Below, piece by piece: positions 46,758 to 55,670 of a stretch of 64,000 nt of DNA (its first letter is position 1; each line of letters begins with the position of its first letter). The stretch is taken from positions 217,846-281,845 of the forward strand of contig NZ_NWUS01000003.1 of NCBI RefSeq assembly GCF_014048475.1, written 5' to 3'. The notes under the pieces are model-generated. The model had not been told where the DNA came from. It was given only the letters and a program-made list of their open reading frames with translations, and searched no databases. The position numbers and the translations under genes are program-made. The stretch is from Bombella favorum. Lineage in GTDB: Bacteria; Pseudomonadota; Alphaproteobacteria; Acetobacterales; Acetobacteraceae.

Positions 46758-47002
46758 AGCACCACCCCGATGAACCGGTCTGGCTGGACCGGGATGGTCA
46801 GCCCATAAGCTGCACGGGTAAGCTGCGTGTCCTGCGGGAGAATGAAGAGGAATTGCGGCAAGTGCTGCGTGATGCTTGTGCAGATGCCCTGCTTATGGAG
46901 GTAGGGCCTGTATTTCTGCGGCATCACATGGAGCAGATTTTGGCAGATGTGATGGCCGAAAGTGGGGTCGGAGAGGCAGCAGGAAAGGAAGGTGCGGAGT
47001 GA
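46754..47002 (+). CDS. Small hypothetical protein
   Basis: An 82-residue acidic protein starting WLDRDGQPISCTGKLRVLRE after a short lead-in, then a helical C-terminal half (EELRQVLRDACADALLMEVG). I do not know the family, though similar small proteins seem conserved among related Alphaproteobacteria. It starts at a GTG that overlaps the mlaD stop (GTGA), and its own stop overlaps the next start in the same way, so the three genes look translationally coupled. Confidence 0.65.
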   Translation: MKHHPDEPVWLDRDGQPISCTGKLRVLRENEEELRQVLRDACADALLMEVGPVFLRHHMEQILADVMAESGVGEAAGKEGAE

Positions 47003-47652
47003 GGATCAGAAAGAGTGTTCTAGCCCTGCCCTGTCTGGCGGGTTTGCTGGCTGTAGTACCGGGTGCCCTTCATGCGGAAGGTGCCAGAGGTGTGGCGGCT
47101 CCGGCTGTCTATCCGGCCACGACATGGCAGGGGCGTAGTGGGGCGGTGCTGCGGATCATGCGGCGTCTAGATTCTCATGTGGAGCTGGTACCACTGCGTG
47201 TGGGGGCGGATACCACTTATGGGCCTCTGTCGCTCCGGTTGGAGCGTTGCGTGCAGAAGCCGGATGGTCTCCCAGCGCAGACGGCTGTTTTGCTGAAGAT
47301 TGAAGAGAGTCAGGACTCCGGTAGCTCTCCTTTTGAAGGGTGGATGTTCACGGATGACCCCGCTCTGAGAGCCTATGCTGGGGCTTTGTATGATGTGCAG
47401 GTCGTGTCCTGTGATGGCGATAAGGTAGAGCCGATGGTTGGCCCTCTGCCAGAACCTGTACCGCCGCAACTTCCTATGGCTATGGCACCGCATGTCGAAG
47501 CGGATGAAGGGCAAGGGCCGACAGTGCTAGCTCCTCCTTCCGGCGGGAGTGGCGGGCAAGGGGGTGGGTCTTCTGGCCCGACCTCCTTACTGCCGCCAGC
47601 CACATCATTGCCAGCGCCGCAGCCGGCACCGGGTACGGTTACTCAGCCCTGA
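46999..47652 (+). CDS. DUF2155 protein, exported
   Basis: A 217-residue protein starting at GTG 46999 with a signal peptide (RIRKSVLALPCLAGLLAVV, ending ALHAEG). The DUF2155 core follows: AVLRIMRRLDSHVELVPLRVG, SLRLERCVQKP, VLLKIEE and GWMFTDDPALRAY. A Pro/Gly-rich C-terminal tail then follows. In related bacteria DUF2155 genes neighbour mlaD, which suits an envelope role; the function is unknown. Confidence 0.8.
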   Translation: MRIRKSVLALPCLAGLLAVVPGALHAEGARGVAAPAVYPATTWQGRSGAVLRIMRRLDSHVELVPLRVGADTTYGPLSLRLERCVQKPDGLPAQTAVLLKIEESQDSGSSPFEGWMFTDDPALRAYAGALYDVQVVSCDGDKVEPMVGPLPEPVPPQLPMAMAPHVEADEGQGPTVLAPPSGGSGGQGGGSSGPTSLLPPATSLPAPQPAPGTVTQP

Positions 47653-47685
47653 AATCTGAACGGGATACAATAGAAGGAGAGGGGA

Positions 47686-48219
47686 ATGCTGTTTACCGAC
47701 AAGCGGCAGATAAGGGCCGTCTGGCGAATTGGTGGGCTGTATATTCTGGCCGCTCTACTTGTTTTCCTGATCGTTTTTGTAGCTGAGACGTTCCTGCATA
47801 TGGTGCCTTGTGAGCTGTGCTTGTGGGAGCGTGGGCCGTGGCGGGTGCTGTTGGGGATTGGTGTGCTGGCTTTGGTGTTGTCTCCACGCTATGCCCGCTG
47901 GGCGGCTGTGGCTGGGCTTGTCTGCTTGCTGGTCAGTGTTGGGCTTGGGGTTCTTCATGTTGGGGTAGAACAGGGGTGGTGGCCGAGTCCTGCTGCGGAG
48001 TGCCACGTTGCCCTCGTGGAAGGTCACAATTTTTCGGACTGGATGGCCCATCTCCCTGCACGGCCTACTAAGCCCTGTGATCTGCCAGATTATCCCTTCG
48101 GTTTGCCTGTCTCAATGACAACGCTTTCGGCTCTTTATGCTGTGCTGGTTTTCTGTTTGGCAGTTTGGGAGACGCTGCGTCTGTTTCGTTTTGTGCGGAA
48201 TAATCGGTTGGGTGTGTAA
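47686..48219 (+). CDS. dsbB: Disulfide bond formation protein B
   Basis: A 177-residue membrane protein with four hydrophobic segments. The first periplasmic pair is in PCELCLWER, and a second pair occurs in the later loop (AECHVALVEG and KPCDLPDYP). DsbB reoxidises DsbA with quinone. It is transcribed toward nadE, 43 bp ahead of that gene. Confidence 0.88.
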   Translation: MLFTDKRQIRAVWRIGGLYILAALLVFLIVFVAETFLHMVPCELCLWERGPWRVLLGIGVLALVLSPRYARWAAVAGLVCLLVSVGLGVLHVGVEQGWWPSPAAECHVALVEGHNFSDWMAHLPARPTKPCDLPDYPFGLPVSMTTLSALYAVLVFCLAVWETLRLFRFVRNNRLGV

Positions 48220-48262
48220 GTCGGATTTGCTGTAAGGATGTGTCCAACGGAAGGAAGCTGCC

Positions 48263-50299
48263 ATGTCTCTGGCTGATTTTCTGTGTCTGTACCGGCAGGG
48301 CTTTGCCCGTGTGGCAGCTTGTACCACGCCCATCACATTGGGTGAGCCTCTCCATAATGCGATGGTCGTGCGGGAATGGCTGGAGCGTTGCCATAGCCAG
48401 GGTGTTGCTGTTGCCGTTTTCCCGGAGCTGGGGCTAACGGGTTATACGTTGGAGGACATCTTCTTCCAGCAAGTCGTGTTGGAGGGGGCGCAGCAAGCCC
48501 TGCTGACGCTGGTCGAAGCAACGGCTGACTTCATGACTGTTGGCATTGTCGGCCTTCCCCTGCGGTGGGGGGATGCCCTGTATAATTGTGCAGCGGTTTT
48601 CCACCGGGGGCGGATTCTGGGTATTGTTCCCAAGACGATGCTGCCCCGGTATCGGGAATTCTATGAACCCCGGCATTTCACCAGCGGGCAAGGTTGTTCG
48701 GGTACCATCATGCTGGGTGGACAGGCTGTACCGTTCGGGACGGATATCCTGTTTAAGGCAGAGGATATTCCGGGCCTGACGCTGGGTGTGGAAATCTGTG
48801 AAGATCTTTGGGTGCCCCAGCCGCCTAGTGGAGCGTTGGCACTCGCTGGGGCTACGGTTCTGGCCAATCTTTCAGCATCCCCCGTGACAGTCGGGCGGGC
48901 GGAGCAGCGTGCTTTGCTTTGTAAGGCGCAGTCCATGAGGACAGCCAGCGCCTATCTTTATGCGGCTGCTAGTGAAGGCGAATCCACGACTGATCTGGCC
49001 TGGGATGGTCAGCTCCTGATTCATGAAGCGGGGGATTGCCTTGCCTCTTCGGAGCGTTTTGTCCGGCAGGGGGAGATGGTCGTAGCGGATATCGACCTCG
49101 ACCGACTGAGGCAGGAGCGGCTCCAGAATGGCTATTTCGGCCTTGCTGGTGACGGTGGTTTTCGTCACGTTGCTTTTGCTTTGGCTCCGGAGGTGAAAGA
49201 TTGGGGGCTGCGGCGTGATGTTCCTCGGTTCCCCTTTGTTCCAGCCCGTCCAGAACTCTGCGAGCAGGATTGCCGAGAGGCGTGGGGTATTCAGGTCCAG
49301 GCCCTGTGCCAGAGGTTGAGGGCAGCTCATGCTAGCACCATGGTTATTGGCGTGTCGGGAGGGCTGGATAGTGCCCTTGCGCTTCTGGTTGCGGTGAAGG
49401 CAGCGGACTGCCTGGGGTGGGAGCGGAGCCGTGTTCTGGCCAGAACGATGCCGGGTTTTGCGACAGGTAGTGAGTCCCTCGCTATGGCGCATGGCTTGAT
49501 GGCAAGCCTTGGTGTTAGTGCTGGGGAGTTGGATATCCGCCCCACGGCGTTGGCTATGTTGAAGGCTATTGACCATCCATATGGGCGTGGTGAGCCAGCC
49601 CATGATGTGACGTTTGAGAATGTGCAGGCTGGATTACGGACGGACTTTCTTTTCCGGCTGGCCAACCACCATCAGGGGCTGGTGATTGGCACGGGGGATA
49701 TGTCCGAGTTGGCCTTGGGCTGGTGTACCTATGGCGTTGGGGACCAGATGGCCCATTACAATGTGAATGCGGGCCTGCCTAAGACGCTTATTCAGCACGT
49801 CATCCGCTGGGCTGTAGGGCATGATGATAGTTTCTCTGTTACTGCCCGTACGATTCTGGAGAAAATTGTATCAGCGGAGATTTCACCTGAGTTGGTACCA
49901 GACCAAGGGCAGGGGGTGCAGAGTACTCAACAGGTAATCGGTCCTTATCCACTGCAAGACTTCACTCTTTACTATGTGCTGCGGCATGGATTCGCACCTG
50001 AGAAGATTGCTTTTCTTCAGTTCCATGCGTGGCGGGATGCTGAAAAGGGCAGTTGGCCGCTCAATTATCCGGAGCGGGATCGGATCGGGTATGATTTGCC
50101 GACTATCATCCATTGGATGCACCTGTTCATGAAGCGGTTTTTTGCGACTAGTCAGTTCAAACGTTCGGCCATGCCTAATGGGCCGAAGGTCGTGGCGGGG
50201 GGGAGTTTGTCCCCCCGTGGGGACTGGCGGGCACCGTCCGATGGTACGGCGAATCTTTGGATTGCGGCGTTGGAGCGTCTGGCATCCCGCATACAGTAA
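48263..50299 (+). CDS. nadE: Glutamine-dependent NAD+ synthase
   Basis: The 678-residue enzyme adds ammonia to deamido-NAD. The N-terminal nitrilase domain carries Glu (FPELGLTGYTLED), Lys (VPKTMLPRYREF) and Cys (EICEDLW). The C-terminal synthetase has the ATP P-loop GVSGGLDSALALL and GTGDMSELALGWCTYG. Identification is firm. A hairpin terminator follows at 50344-50388. Confidence 0.96.
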   Translation: MSLADFLCLYRQGFARVAACTTPITLGEPLHNAMVVREWLERCHSQGVAVAVFPELGLTGYTLEDIFFQQVVLEGAQQALLTLVEATADFMTVGIVGLPLRWGDALYNCAAVFHRGRILGIVPKTMLPRYREFYEPRHFTSGQGCSGTIMLGGQAVPFGTDILFKAEDIPGLTLGVEICEDLWVPQPPSGALALAGATVLANLSASPVTVGRAEQRALLCKAQSMRTASAYLYAAASEGESTTDLAWDGQLLIHEAGDCLASSERFVRQGEMVVADIDLDRLRQERLQNGYFGLAGDGGFRHVAFALAPEVKDWGLRRDVPRFPFVPARPELCEQDCREAWGIQVQALCQRLRAAHASTMVIGVSGGLDSALALLVAVKAADCLGWERSRVLARTMPGFATGSESLAMAHGLMASLGVSAGELDIRPTALAMLKAIDHPYGRGEPAHDVTFENVQAGLRTDFLFRLANHHQGLVIGTGDMSELALGWCTYGVGDQMAHYNVNAGLPKTLIQHVIRWAVGHDDSFSVTARTILEKIVSAEISPELVPDQGQGVQSTQQVIGPYPLQDFTLYYVLRHGFAPEKIAFLQFHAWRDAEKGSWPLNYPERDRIGYDLPTIIHWMHLFMKRFFATSQFKRSAMPNGPKVVAGGSLSPRGDWRAPSDGTANLWIAALERLASRIQ

Positions 50300-50343
50300 T
50301 GAGCTGAGTCTAATCGATCTAATTTCATTTTATGTAGTTTTAT

Positions 50344-50388
50344 CAACGCCTTGCATGCAGTGGTGTATGCGAGGCGTTGTGCATTTTT
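50344..50388 (+). terminator. Intrinsic terminator after nadE
   Basis: CAACGCCT pairs with AGGCGTTG, with an inner GCAT/ATGC extension, then TGCATTTTT. Confidence 0.7.
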
Positions 50389-50568
50389 CTATTTAGAATC
50401 GTGATTTTTAACTAAACAGCTACGAATGGGTTGTCGTTGCGCAATGCAAGGGTTACTATTAGGAAATTAATAAGGAAGGGTTTTGTAATCCTTGTACGGT
50501 CCCGCCCGGAAAGGTGGGGTTCTAAATAGGCTGTCACACATATTCCTCAATTTGGACCAGAAGAGGCC

Positions 50569-50685
50569 ATGAAAAATGGCGATTTCTACAGCCAAGAGGG
50601 GAAGTGGAATGGTCTATGGCCCCGGTCGAGGAGACTGGCCTTCCTGTTGGCCCTGTTGAGTGTGATCAACGCTGCATTGAGGTGA
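50569..50685 (+). CDS. Possible 38-residue small protein or leader peptide
   Basis: An ORF with AAGAGG 3 bp before its ATG. It begins MKNGDFYSQEGKWNGLWP, has two Arg pairs, and then a hydrophobic segment (LAFLLALLSVINAAL) ending six bases before the TTG of the next gene. Whether it is made is unproven; the sequence looks like a single-pass or signal-like peptide. It would be coupled with the downstream gene if translated. Confidence 0.4.
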   Translation: MKNGDFYSQEGKWNGLWPRSRRLAFLLALLSVINAALR

Positions 50686-50691
50686 ATTTTC

Positions 50692-51555
50692 TTGGCTATC
50701 GTAACCGTTCCCGGAGGGCAGCAGCATCAGTTCCCCGTAAACGTTCCCATTAGAATGGCGGATCTGGATAAGCTGTTTTCAACCTCCTTCGCATCTCTGG
50801 TGTCTGCCTCGGGGTCTGGGGATGGCACTGGTACTCAATTGTCTCCTTCCGAAGTTGTGGAGGGTGGCCCGCTTACATCTCTTGATACAGATTTCCTCCG
50901 TATGGGGGATGATACGGAGAGTCAGGCAGCTACCGTGCTGGGAGGCCAGGACACTGTCTCCGCCGCTGGGGATGGGACGCAGCTTTCTCTCGGCGGTACG
51001 CTGAGCTTCCTTGGTGGTGTAGGGTCTGGCACACGTTCTGTCGGCGATAACGCAACCATCTTCGGGACAGCCAATAGCGTCTATCATTACGCACGTCAGG
51101 GTAGTGCTGGGCAAAGCGTCTTTGAGACGGATCATCAGAGCAATGCTCTGAACCCGGACAATATCCTGTTTGATGCATCAGCATCTCATCAGTCTCTGCA
51201 GGCTTTTGCTGGGATTGGGGATACAATCAACGGTGGTACAGCGTCCGATACAATCACCGTTAACAACACGGTGACTGGCGGTGTTGATGCCGGTGCGACA
51301 CTGAGCGGCGGCAGTGGGTCTGCCAACCTGTTCCAGTTCCTTAACAACAAGGGCGGCCATTACACGATCTCCGACTTCGGTAAGGCTGCGGGGAATAAGG
51401 TTGGTCTTAAAGCAACTGACGAGCAAATCGGCCAGATGCTTGAGAATCAGACCGTCAAGGGTGGGAATACCACCATCGACCTGCCGAATGATCAGGGGCA
51501 GATCACCTTCCTTGATCAGGGTCAGCTCCAGCCGAAAGACTTCCAGAAGTTCTGA
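50692..51555 (+). CDS. Hypothetical Cys-free Thr/Ser/Gly/Asp-rich protein, possible type I secreted
   Basis: A 287-residue acidic protein with no cysteine and no cleavable signal peptide. The middle is rich in T, S, G, D and N in short beta-like runs (TVNNTVTGGVDAGATLSGG), and the C-terminal third has a repeated strand/loop pattern ending in TTIDLPNDQGQITFLD, which resembles secretion-linked ends of type I exported adhesins (TTITL..G..ITF). The start is a TTG at 50692 with GAGGTG 7 bp upstream; ATG 50755 is a fallback. No secretion genes are adjacent. Confidence 0.6.
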   Translation: MAIVTVPGGQQHQFPVNVPIRMADLDKLFSTSFASLVSASGSGDGTGTQLSPSEVVEGGPLTSLDTDFLRMGDDTESQAATVLGGQDTVSAAGDGTQLSLGGTLSFLGGVGSGTRSVGDNATIFGTANSVYHYARQGSAGQSVFETDHQSNALNPDNILFDASASHQSLQAFAGIGDTINGGTASDTITVNNTVTGGVDAGATLSGGSGSANLFQFLNNKGGHYTISDFGKAAGNKVGLKATDEQIGQMLENQTVKGGNTTIDLPNDQGQITFLDQGQLQPKDFQKF

Positions 51556-51564
51556 TCTCTTCTG

Positions 51565-51597
51565 CTCCGGCCCCGTAAAGGGGTCGGAGTTTTTTTA
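51565..51597 (+). terminator. First of two tandem intrinsic terminators
   Basis: CTCCGGCCCC pairs with GGGGTCGGAG around GTAAA, then a run of seven T. Confidence 0.88.
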
Positions 51598-51615
51598 TGC
51601 AGCAGACATGGCAAG

Positions 51616-51650
51616 AACGCCGTTTCCACAATGGAGGCGGCGTTTTTTTA
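51616..51650 (+). terminator. Second tandem intrinsic terminator
   Basis: AACGCCG pairs with CGGCGTT around a loop of 15 bases, followed by TTTTTT. It backs up the first one. Confidence 0.78.
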
Positions 51651-51679
51651 TGCTTCAATTTTGGGAGGGGGGATATTTT

Positions 51680-51754
51680 TGGCTGGGGCGGGAGGATTCG
51701 AACCTCCGCATGGCGGAATCAAAATCCGCTGCCTTACCGCTTGGCTACGCCCCA
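51680..51754 (-). tRNA. tRNA-Gln (anticodon TTG)
   Basis: A 75-nt cloverleaf starting TGGGGCG with CCA encoded. The anticodon stem GCGGA/TCCGC surrounds TTTTGAT, giving TTG, which reads CAA. The T arm holds GGTTCGAATCC. Confidence 0.93.
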
Positions 51755-51825
51755 ACGCTGCGCCCTTAATATCGTGAACCTTAAAGGGGGTAAAGAGAGA
51801 TGGAGTATTTTTTGTTGATGTGTGG

Positions 51826-52500
51826 TCAGGTTGGCTCCTCATGGGCCGTATGATTCACGACAGTTTGCTCATCAGGTGCAATATGGTCGGGTAGTCCACC
51901 CTCTGGTGTGGCTGAGAGACTGGAAGTCGTGGCTTCCTTCAGTAGTCCCATCCGTTCGGCACGGGCTAGGGCACCATCCAGTGTCTGCATCGTTGTGGCG
52001 AGGTCTGGCGAGTCGTCTTTTTCCCAGCTGATGAGTGCTCTGGACCACAGGGCTAACAGGGCATTCAGGCGAACCATGCCGGTGAGGCCTTGCCGATTTA
52101 GCATAGCGGCATCGGCAATCCAGCGTAGGCTCTCCATAGTCGTACCTGCGAGAAAAGCTGCCAGTGCAGGGTCACGGGGGAGGGTCCGCATAATGGCACA
52201 GATGCCAGAGCGGTAATCCTGCATGGCATCAAAGCGTCGCATGAGGAGGTCAAATAGCCGCTCACGAACAGTCGTGCCGTAACTTTCCCCGCAAAGGGCC
52301 GCATCATCAATTTGCTGGTTTAGCCGCAGCAGAATCATGGCTTTGAACGGAAAACGCTGCCGGACCCGTTGGAGGGGTAGTTCTGCTTCACGTGAAGCAT
52401 CAACAAGGGAGACACGCTGCCAGCCTACGTCCTGGGCAAGTTGGAGCGTAGTCTCAATCATGGTCCTATCAAAGAGCGGGTCGTGATGGTCAGCGTTCAT
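51826..52500 (-). CDS. TetR/COQ9-like protein
   Basis: A 224-residue helical protein. The N-terminal ~50 residues read like a degraded TetR helix-turn-helix (ETTLQLAQDVGWQRVSLVDASREAELPLQRVRQRFP given in two parts). The C-terminal helical half (RERLFDLLMRRFDAMQDYRSG) resembles COQ9/TetR ligand domains. COQ9-type proteins help ubiquinone synthesis, so the two options are a regulator or a quinone factor; the presence of ubiK nearby favours the second slightly. Confidence 0.6.
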   Translation of the reverse strand: MNADHHDPLFDRTMIETTLQLAQDVGWQRVSLVDASREAELPLQRVRQRFPFKAMILLRLNQQIDDAALCGESYGTTVRERLFDLLMRRFDAMQDYRSGICAIMRTLPRDPALAAFLAGTTMESLRWIADAAMLNRQGLTGMVRLNALLALWSRALISWEKDDSPDLATTMQTLDGALARAERMGLLKEATTSSLSATPEGGLPDHIAPDEQTVVNHTAHEEPT

Positions 52501-52581
52501 GATGGTTTTCCCTGTCCGTGCGGCAGCGGTGATGGGGCAGATAGGGATGCCCTTGTGAAGGCTCCCTACCTGCGGCCGGTT

Positions 52582-53394
52582 TTAGTCATCAAGCTCGCGG
52601 GAGCGTTTGATGGCGGCCTCAGCGGCCAATGGGACTAGGCGGGGCCAGTTCTCTTCAGCCATAAAGACATTCAGCGCAGCGGCGGTCGTGCCATTGGGGC
52701 TGGTGACGTTCTTTCGCAGGGTTTCGGCTTCATCCGGCAGCTCATGCAGCATTTTGCCAACGCCATAGATCATGCTGCGGACCAACGTGCATGCGGCCTT
52801 TTTCTCCAGCCCCAGTTCCTGGCCTGTTTTCTCCAGCAGTTCAGCCAGAAGAAACACATAGGCCGGGGCAGAGCCTGCAATGGCGATGACGGAGCGCAGG
52901 TCTTCTTCATGCGGGACTGGGACAACAGCCCCCACCTGTTCCATCAGGCGGATGGCCAACTCTTTTTGTGCCTTGCTGACATGTGGGGAGGCATAAAGCC
53001 CCGTACTGCCAGCACCCACGCTGGAGGGCGTGTTGGGCATGGTGCGGATGATGGGCATATCAGCTCGACCACACCATTCAGCCAGTTTTTCACAGCTTTT
53101 GCCTGCCATGACGGAGAGTAGAGCGGCTTTATCCATCCGTGAACCCAGCACGTTGCGGAGGGCCTTCAGCATAGGCTCTGCGCCAGCGGGTTTGACAGCC
53201 AGCACGATGATATCCGGCTGGACATCATCTGTGATCTCTTCAGGCGTGCGGAAGACAGTGCTGCCAGCAGGAGCATCCTGAATCTTCCGGTCCAGGATGA
53301 AGAGGCGTGGCGGGTTCGGGCTGCTGACCCAACCCCGCATAAGGGCACCGCCCATTTTGCCGCAGCCGACTAGAAGGAGGGTAGGTGTTGTCAT
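52582..53394 (-). CDS. proC: Pyrroline-5-carboxylate reductase
   Basis: ProC makes proline from pyrroline-5-carboxylate with NADPH. The 270-residue protein has LVGCGKMGGALMRGW as its nucleotide motif, IIRTMPNTPSSVGAGSTG, and the C-terminal signature VTSPNGTTAAAL. Identification is firm. The start is ATG 53394, and ubiK lies 37 bp upstream on the same strand. Confidence 0.95.
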   Translation of the reverse strand: MTTPTLLLVGCGKMGGALMRGWVSSPNPPRLFILDRKIQDAPAGSTVFRTPEEITDDVQPDIIVLAVKPAGAEPMLKALRNVLGSRMDKAALLSVMAGKSCEKLAEWCGRADMPIIRTMPNTPSSVGAGSTGLYASPHVSKAQKELAIRLMEQVGAVVPVPHEEDLRSVIAIAGSAPAYVFLLAELLEKTGQELGLEKKAACTLVRSMIYGVGKMLHELPDEAETLRKNVTSPNGTTAAALNVFMAEENWPRLVPLAAEAAIKRSRELDD

Positions 53395-53431
53395 GGAGGA
53401 TCTCCGTATCTGTGTGGGGATGAATAGAGGG

Positions 53432-53716
53432 TCAGCGTTGCGAGGATGGGGCTGTCAGGGCCTGTTCCAGTTCGTCCAGTCGGGCTTCCAGAGCCTGAAG
53501 GCGCTGTGTGGTCTGCTCCTGCTCGGCCCGGGCCCGGGCTGCCATTTCCTGCACGGCATCAAATTCATCCCGGCGTACGAGATTAAGAGAGAACAGGATC
53601 TCGTTGATCTGGCTACGGATGAGCGTATGGACCTCCTCCCGCAGGCCAGATGCGGCAGAGAATGCCGTTCCGGCAAGGCCGGTCAGGTCATCAAGGAAAC
53701 GGGGGCGAGAGACCAT
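53432..53716 (-). CDS. ubiK: Ubiquinone biosynthesis accessory factor UbiK
   Basis: A 94-residue protein of the UbiK/BMFP family: an N-terminal amphipathic helix (FLDDLTGLAGTAFSAASGLR), the conserved LNLVRRDEFDAVQEMAAR, and a C-terminal coiled coil rich in Glu/Gln/Leu (RLQALEARLDELEQAL). UbiK helps UbiJ in the soluble ubiquinone metabolon. Precedes proC. Confidence 0.85.
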   Translation of the reverse strand: MVSRPRFLDDLTGLAGTAFSAASGLREEVHTLIRSQINEILFSLNLVRRDEFDAVQEMAARARAEQEQTTQRLQALEARLDELEQALTAPSSQR

Positions 53717-53865
53717 AATGTGTACTCCTGGACATTCAGCATTGAAAACGGACCTGTCTTTCCGTCATGACTCTTTCAGAACCGGATACTGGTCTGTCAA
53801 CCAGTCATCCCTGTTTCTGCGTTCTCCCTGTTGGAAGCCGCTTTCTGCCAGACTATACAGGAAGA

Positions 53866-54846
53866 ATGATTATCGTCACCGGCGGAGCCGGATTTATTGG
53901 GTCATGCGTACAGAATGCCCTGTTCCAGCGTGGGCAGCGGACTGTCGTTGTGGATTATCTGCACGATCAGGGAAAGTGGCGTAATCTTGCCAGCCATCCG
54001 CCCCATCTTCTGGTCTCTCCTAGTGAGCTGACAGCCTTTCTGGCAGAGGCGAATGGGGTGGAGGCTGTCATCCATATGGGGGCCATCAGCGAGACGACTG
54101 CTCGCGATGGCGATTTGGTATGGCAGAGCAATGTCACTCTGTCTCAGCAGCTTTGGCGGTGGTGTGCGGAGCAAAAGGTTCCGTTCCTCTATGCCTCTTC
54201 TGCGGCCACCTATGGGGCAGCGGACAGGCCGGACCTGTTTGTTGATGGGTTGAGACGTGTTGAAGGGCTACAGCCGCTCAATCTTTATGGATGGTCCAAA
54301 CAAGCATTCGACCTCTGGGTAAAGCGGACAGTGGAAGCCGGAGAGCCAACCCCGCCGCAATGGGCCGGTCTGAAGTTCTTCAATGTCTATGGCCCTAATG
54401 AATATCACAAAGGGCGGATGATCTCGGTCATCAAGGTGAAATATGATGAGTTGATGGCTGGTGGCCCCGTGCGCTTGTTCCAGTCAGACCGGCCCGATAT
54501 CGTTGATGGGCAGCAGAAGCGTGATTTCATCTGGGTTGGTGATGTGGTGAATGTTCTGCTCTGGCTACTGGAGCACCCTTCTGTCAGTGGGCTGTTCAAT
54601 TGTGGAACAGGACAGGCACGGACCTATGAAGCTCTGGCACGGGCTGTCTGCGCTGCGGCGGGTCGGCCAGCAGAGATTGATTATGTCCCAATGCCAGAGA
54701 GCTTAAAGGGGCAGTATCAGTCCTTCACACAGGCGGATATGAGTGCCCTGTATGAGGCAGGCTATACGGCGTCCTTTACCTCTCTGGAGGAAGGGATTAG
54801 CCGCTACATTGGCGAGTATCTGGCTTCAGGAAGGTCCTATCTGTGA
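53866..54846 (+). CDS. hldD: ADP-L-glycero-D-manno-heptose-6-epimerase
   Basis: HldD makes the heptose of LPS inner core. The 326-residue SDR enzyme starts MIIVTGGAGFIGS, has the catalytic Tyr-x3-Lys in NLYGWSKQAFD, FFNVYGPNEYHKGRM and the C-terminal region with KRDFIWVGDVV. ATG 53866 is chosen; the frame is open further upstream without similarity. The stop overlaps the lgt start by 4 bp. Confidence 0.94.
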   Translation: MIIVTGGAGFIGSCVQNALFQRGQRTVVVDYLHDQGKWRNLASHPPHLLVSPSELTAFLAEANGVEAVIHMGAISETTARDGDLVWQSNVTLSQQLWRWCAEQKVPFLYASSAATYGAADRPDLFVDGLRRVEGLQPLNLYGWSKQAFDLWVKRTVEAGEPTPPQWAGLKFFNVYGPNEYHKGRMISVIKVKYDELMAGGPVRLFQSDRPDIVDGQQKRDFIWVGDVVNVLLWLLEHPSVSGLFNCGTGQARTYEALARAVCAAAGRPAEIDYVPMPESLKGQYQSFTQADMSALYEAGYTASFTSLEEGISRYIGEYLASGRSYL

Positions 54847-55670
54847 CATATCCGCTTGTTTTCCCGGGGTTGGACCCGGTCGCTTTCCAGGTCGGGCCGG
54901 TGGTGGTGCGCTGGTATGCTCTTGCCTATATTCTGGCTTTCATCATTGCGCTGCCCCTAGCTCGTAGGCTGGTTCAGCTTGGCCCGAAGGTGGCCTCAAA
55001 ACTGGCTGTGGATGATTTCCTCGCCTATGCGGTGCTGGGTGTACTGCTGGGGGGGCGGCTGGGTTATGTCCTGTTTTACCGGCCTCTTTTCTTTCTTTCC
55101 CATCCTTTGGAAATTTTCGCTACCTGGAAGGGGGGTATGTCCTTTCATGGTGGAGCGGCAGGCGTCATTATTGCATTGGCCCTGTTTACGTGGCGGCGGA
55201 AACTGAATTTCTTGGCCTTTTCGGATCGGATCGTGGTTGTGGTGCCGATCGGGCTGGCCTTAGGGCGGTGTGCCAATTTCATTAATGGGGAACTCTGGGG
55301 GCGGCCTGTGGCGAGTGCCGTGCCGTGGGCTATGATCTTCCCAGCTGTAGGGCCGGAACCCCGGCACCCTTCCGAACTTTACGAAGCTCTGACAGAAGGC
55401 GTCCTGCTTCTGATTGTGATGTTTCTGGCCGTGAGCCGCCGCCCCTTGCGGGCACGGGCTGGGTTTCTCTCCGGTCTGTTCCTGTTTGGTTATGCCTGTG
55501 CCCGGGCTTTTTGTGAGCTATTCCGTCAGCCGGATGATAATATCGGCTTTCTGGCAGGGGGTATCACAATGGGGCAGATTCTATGCCTGCCTATGGCATT
55601 GGCCGGGATTGGTCTCATGGTCTATGCCTTCCGTCACCCAGCACGGGAAACAGACTGGATAACAGAATGA
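54843..55670 (+). CDS. lgt: Prolipoprotein diacylglyceryl transferase
   Basis: Lgt lipidates prolipoproteins, the first step in lipoprotein maturation. The 275-residue membrane protein has the conserved HGGAAGVIIALALF region, RCANFINGELWGRP, and RHPSELYEALTEG. The start is a GTG overlapping hldD (GTGA). The window contains one clear lipoprotein (35603-36193) as a likely substrate. Confidence 0.95.
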   Translation: MTYPLVFPGLDPVAFQVGPVVVRWYALAYILAFIIALPLARRLVQLGPKVASKLAVDDFLAYAVLGVLLGGRLGYVLFYRPLFFLSHPLEIFATWKGGMSFHGGAAGVIIALALFTWRRKLNFLAFSDRIVVVVPIGLALGRCANFINGELWGRPVASAVPWAMIFPAVGPEPRHPSELYEALTEGVLLLIVMFLAVSRRPLRARAGFLSGLFLFGYACARAFCELFRQPDDNIGFLAGGITMGQILCLPMALAGIGLMVYAFRHPARETDWITE

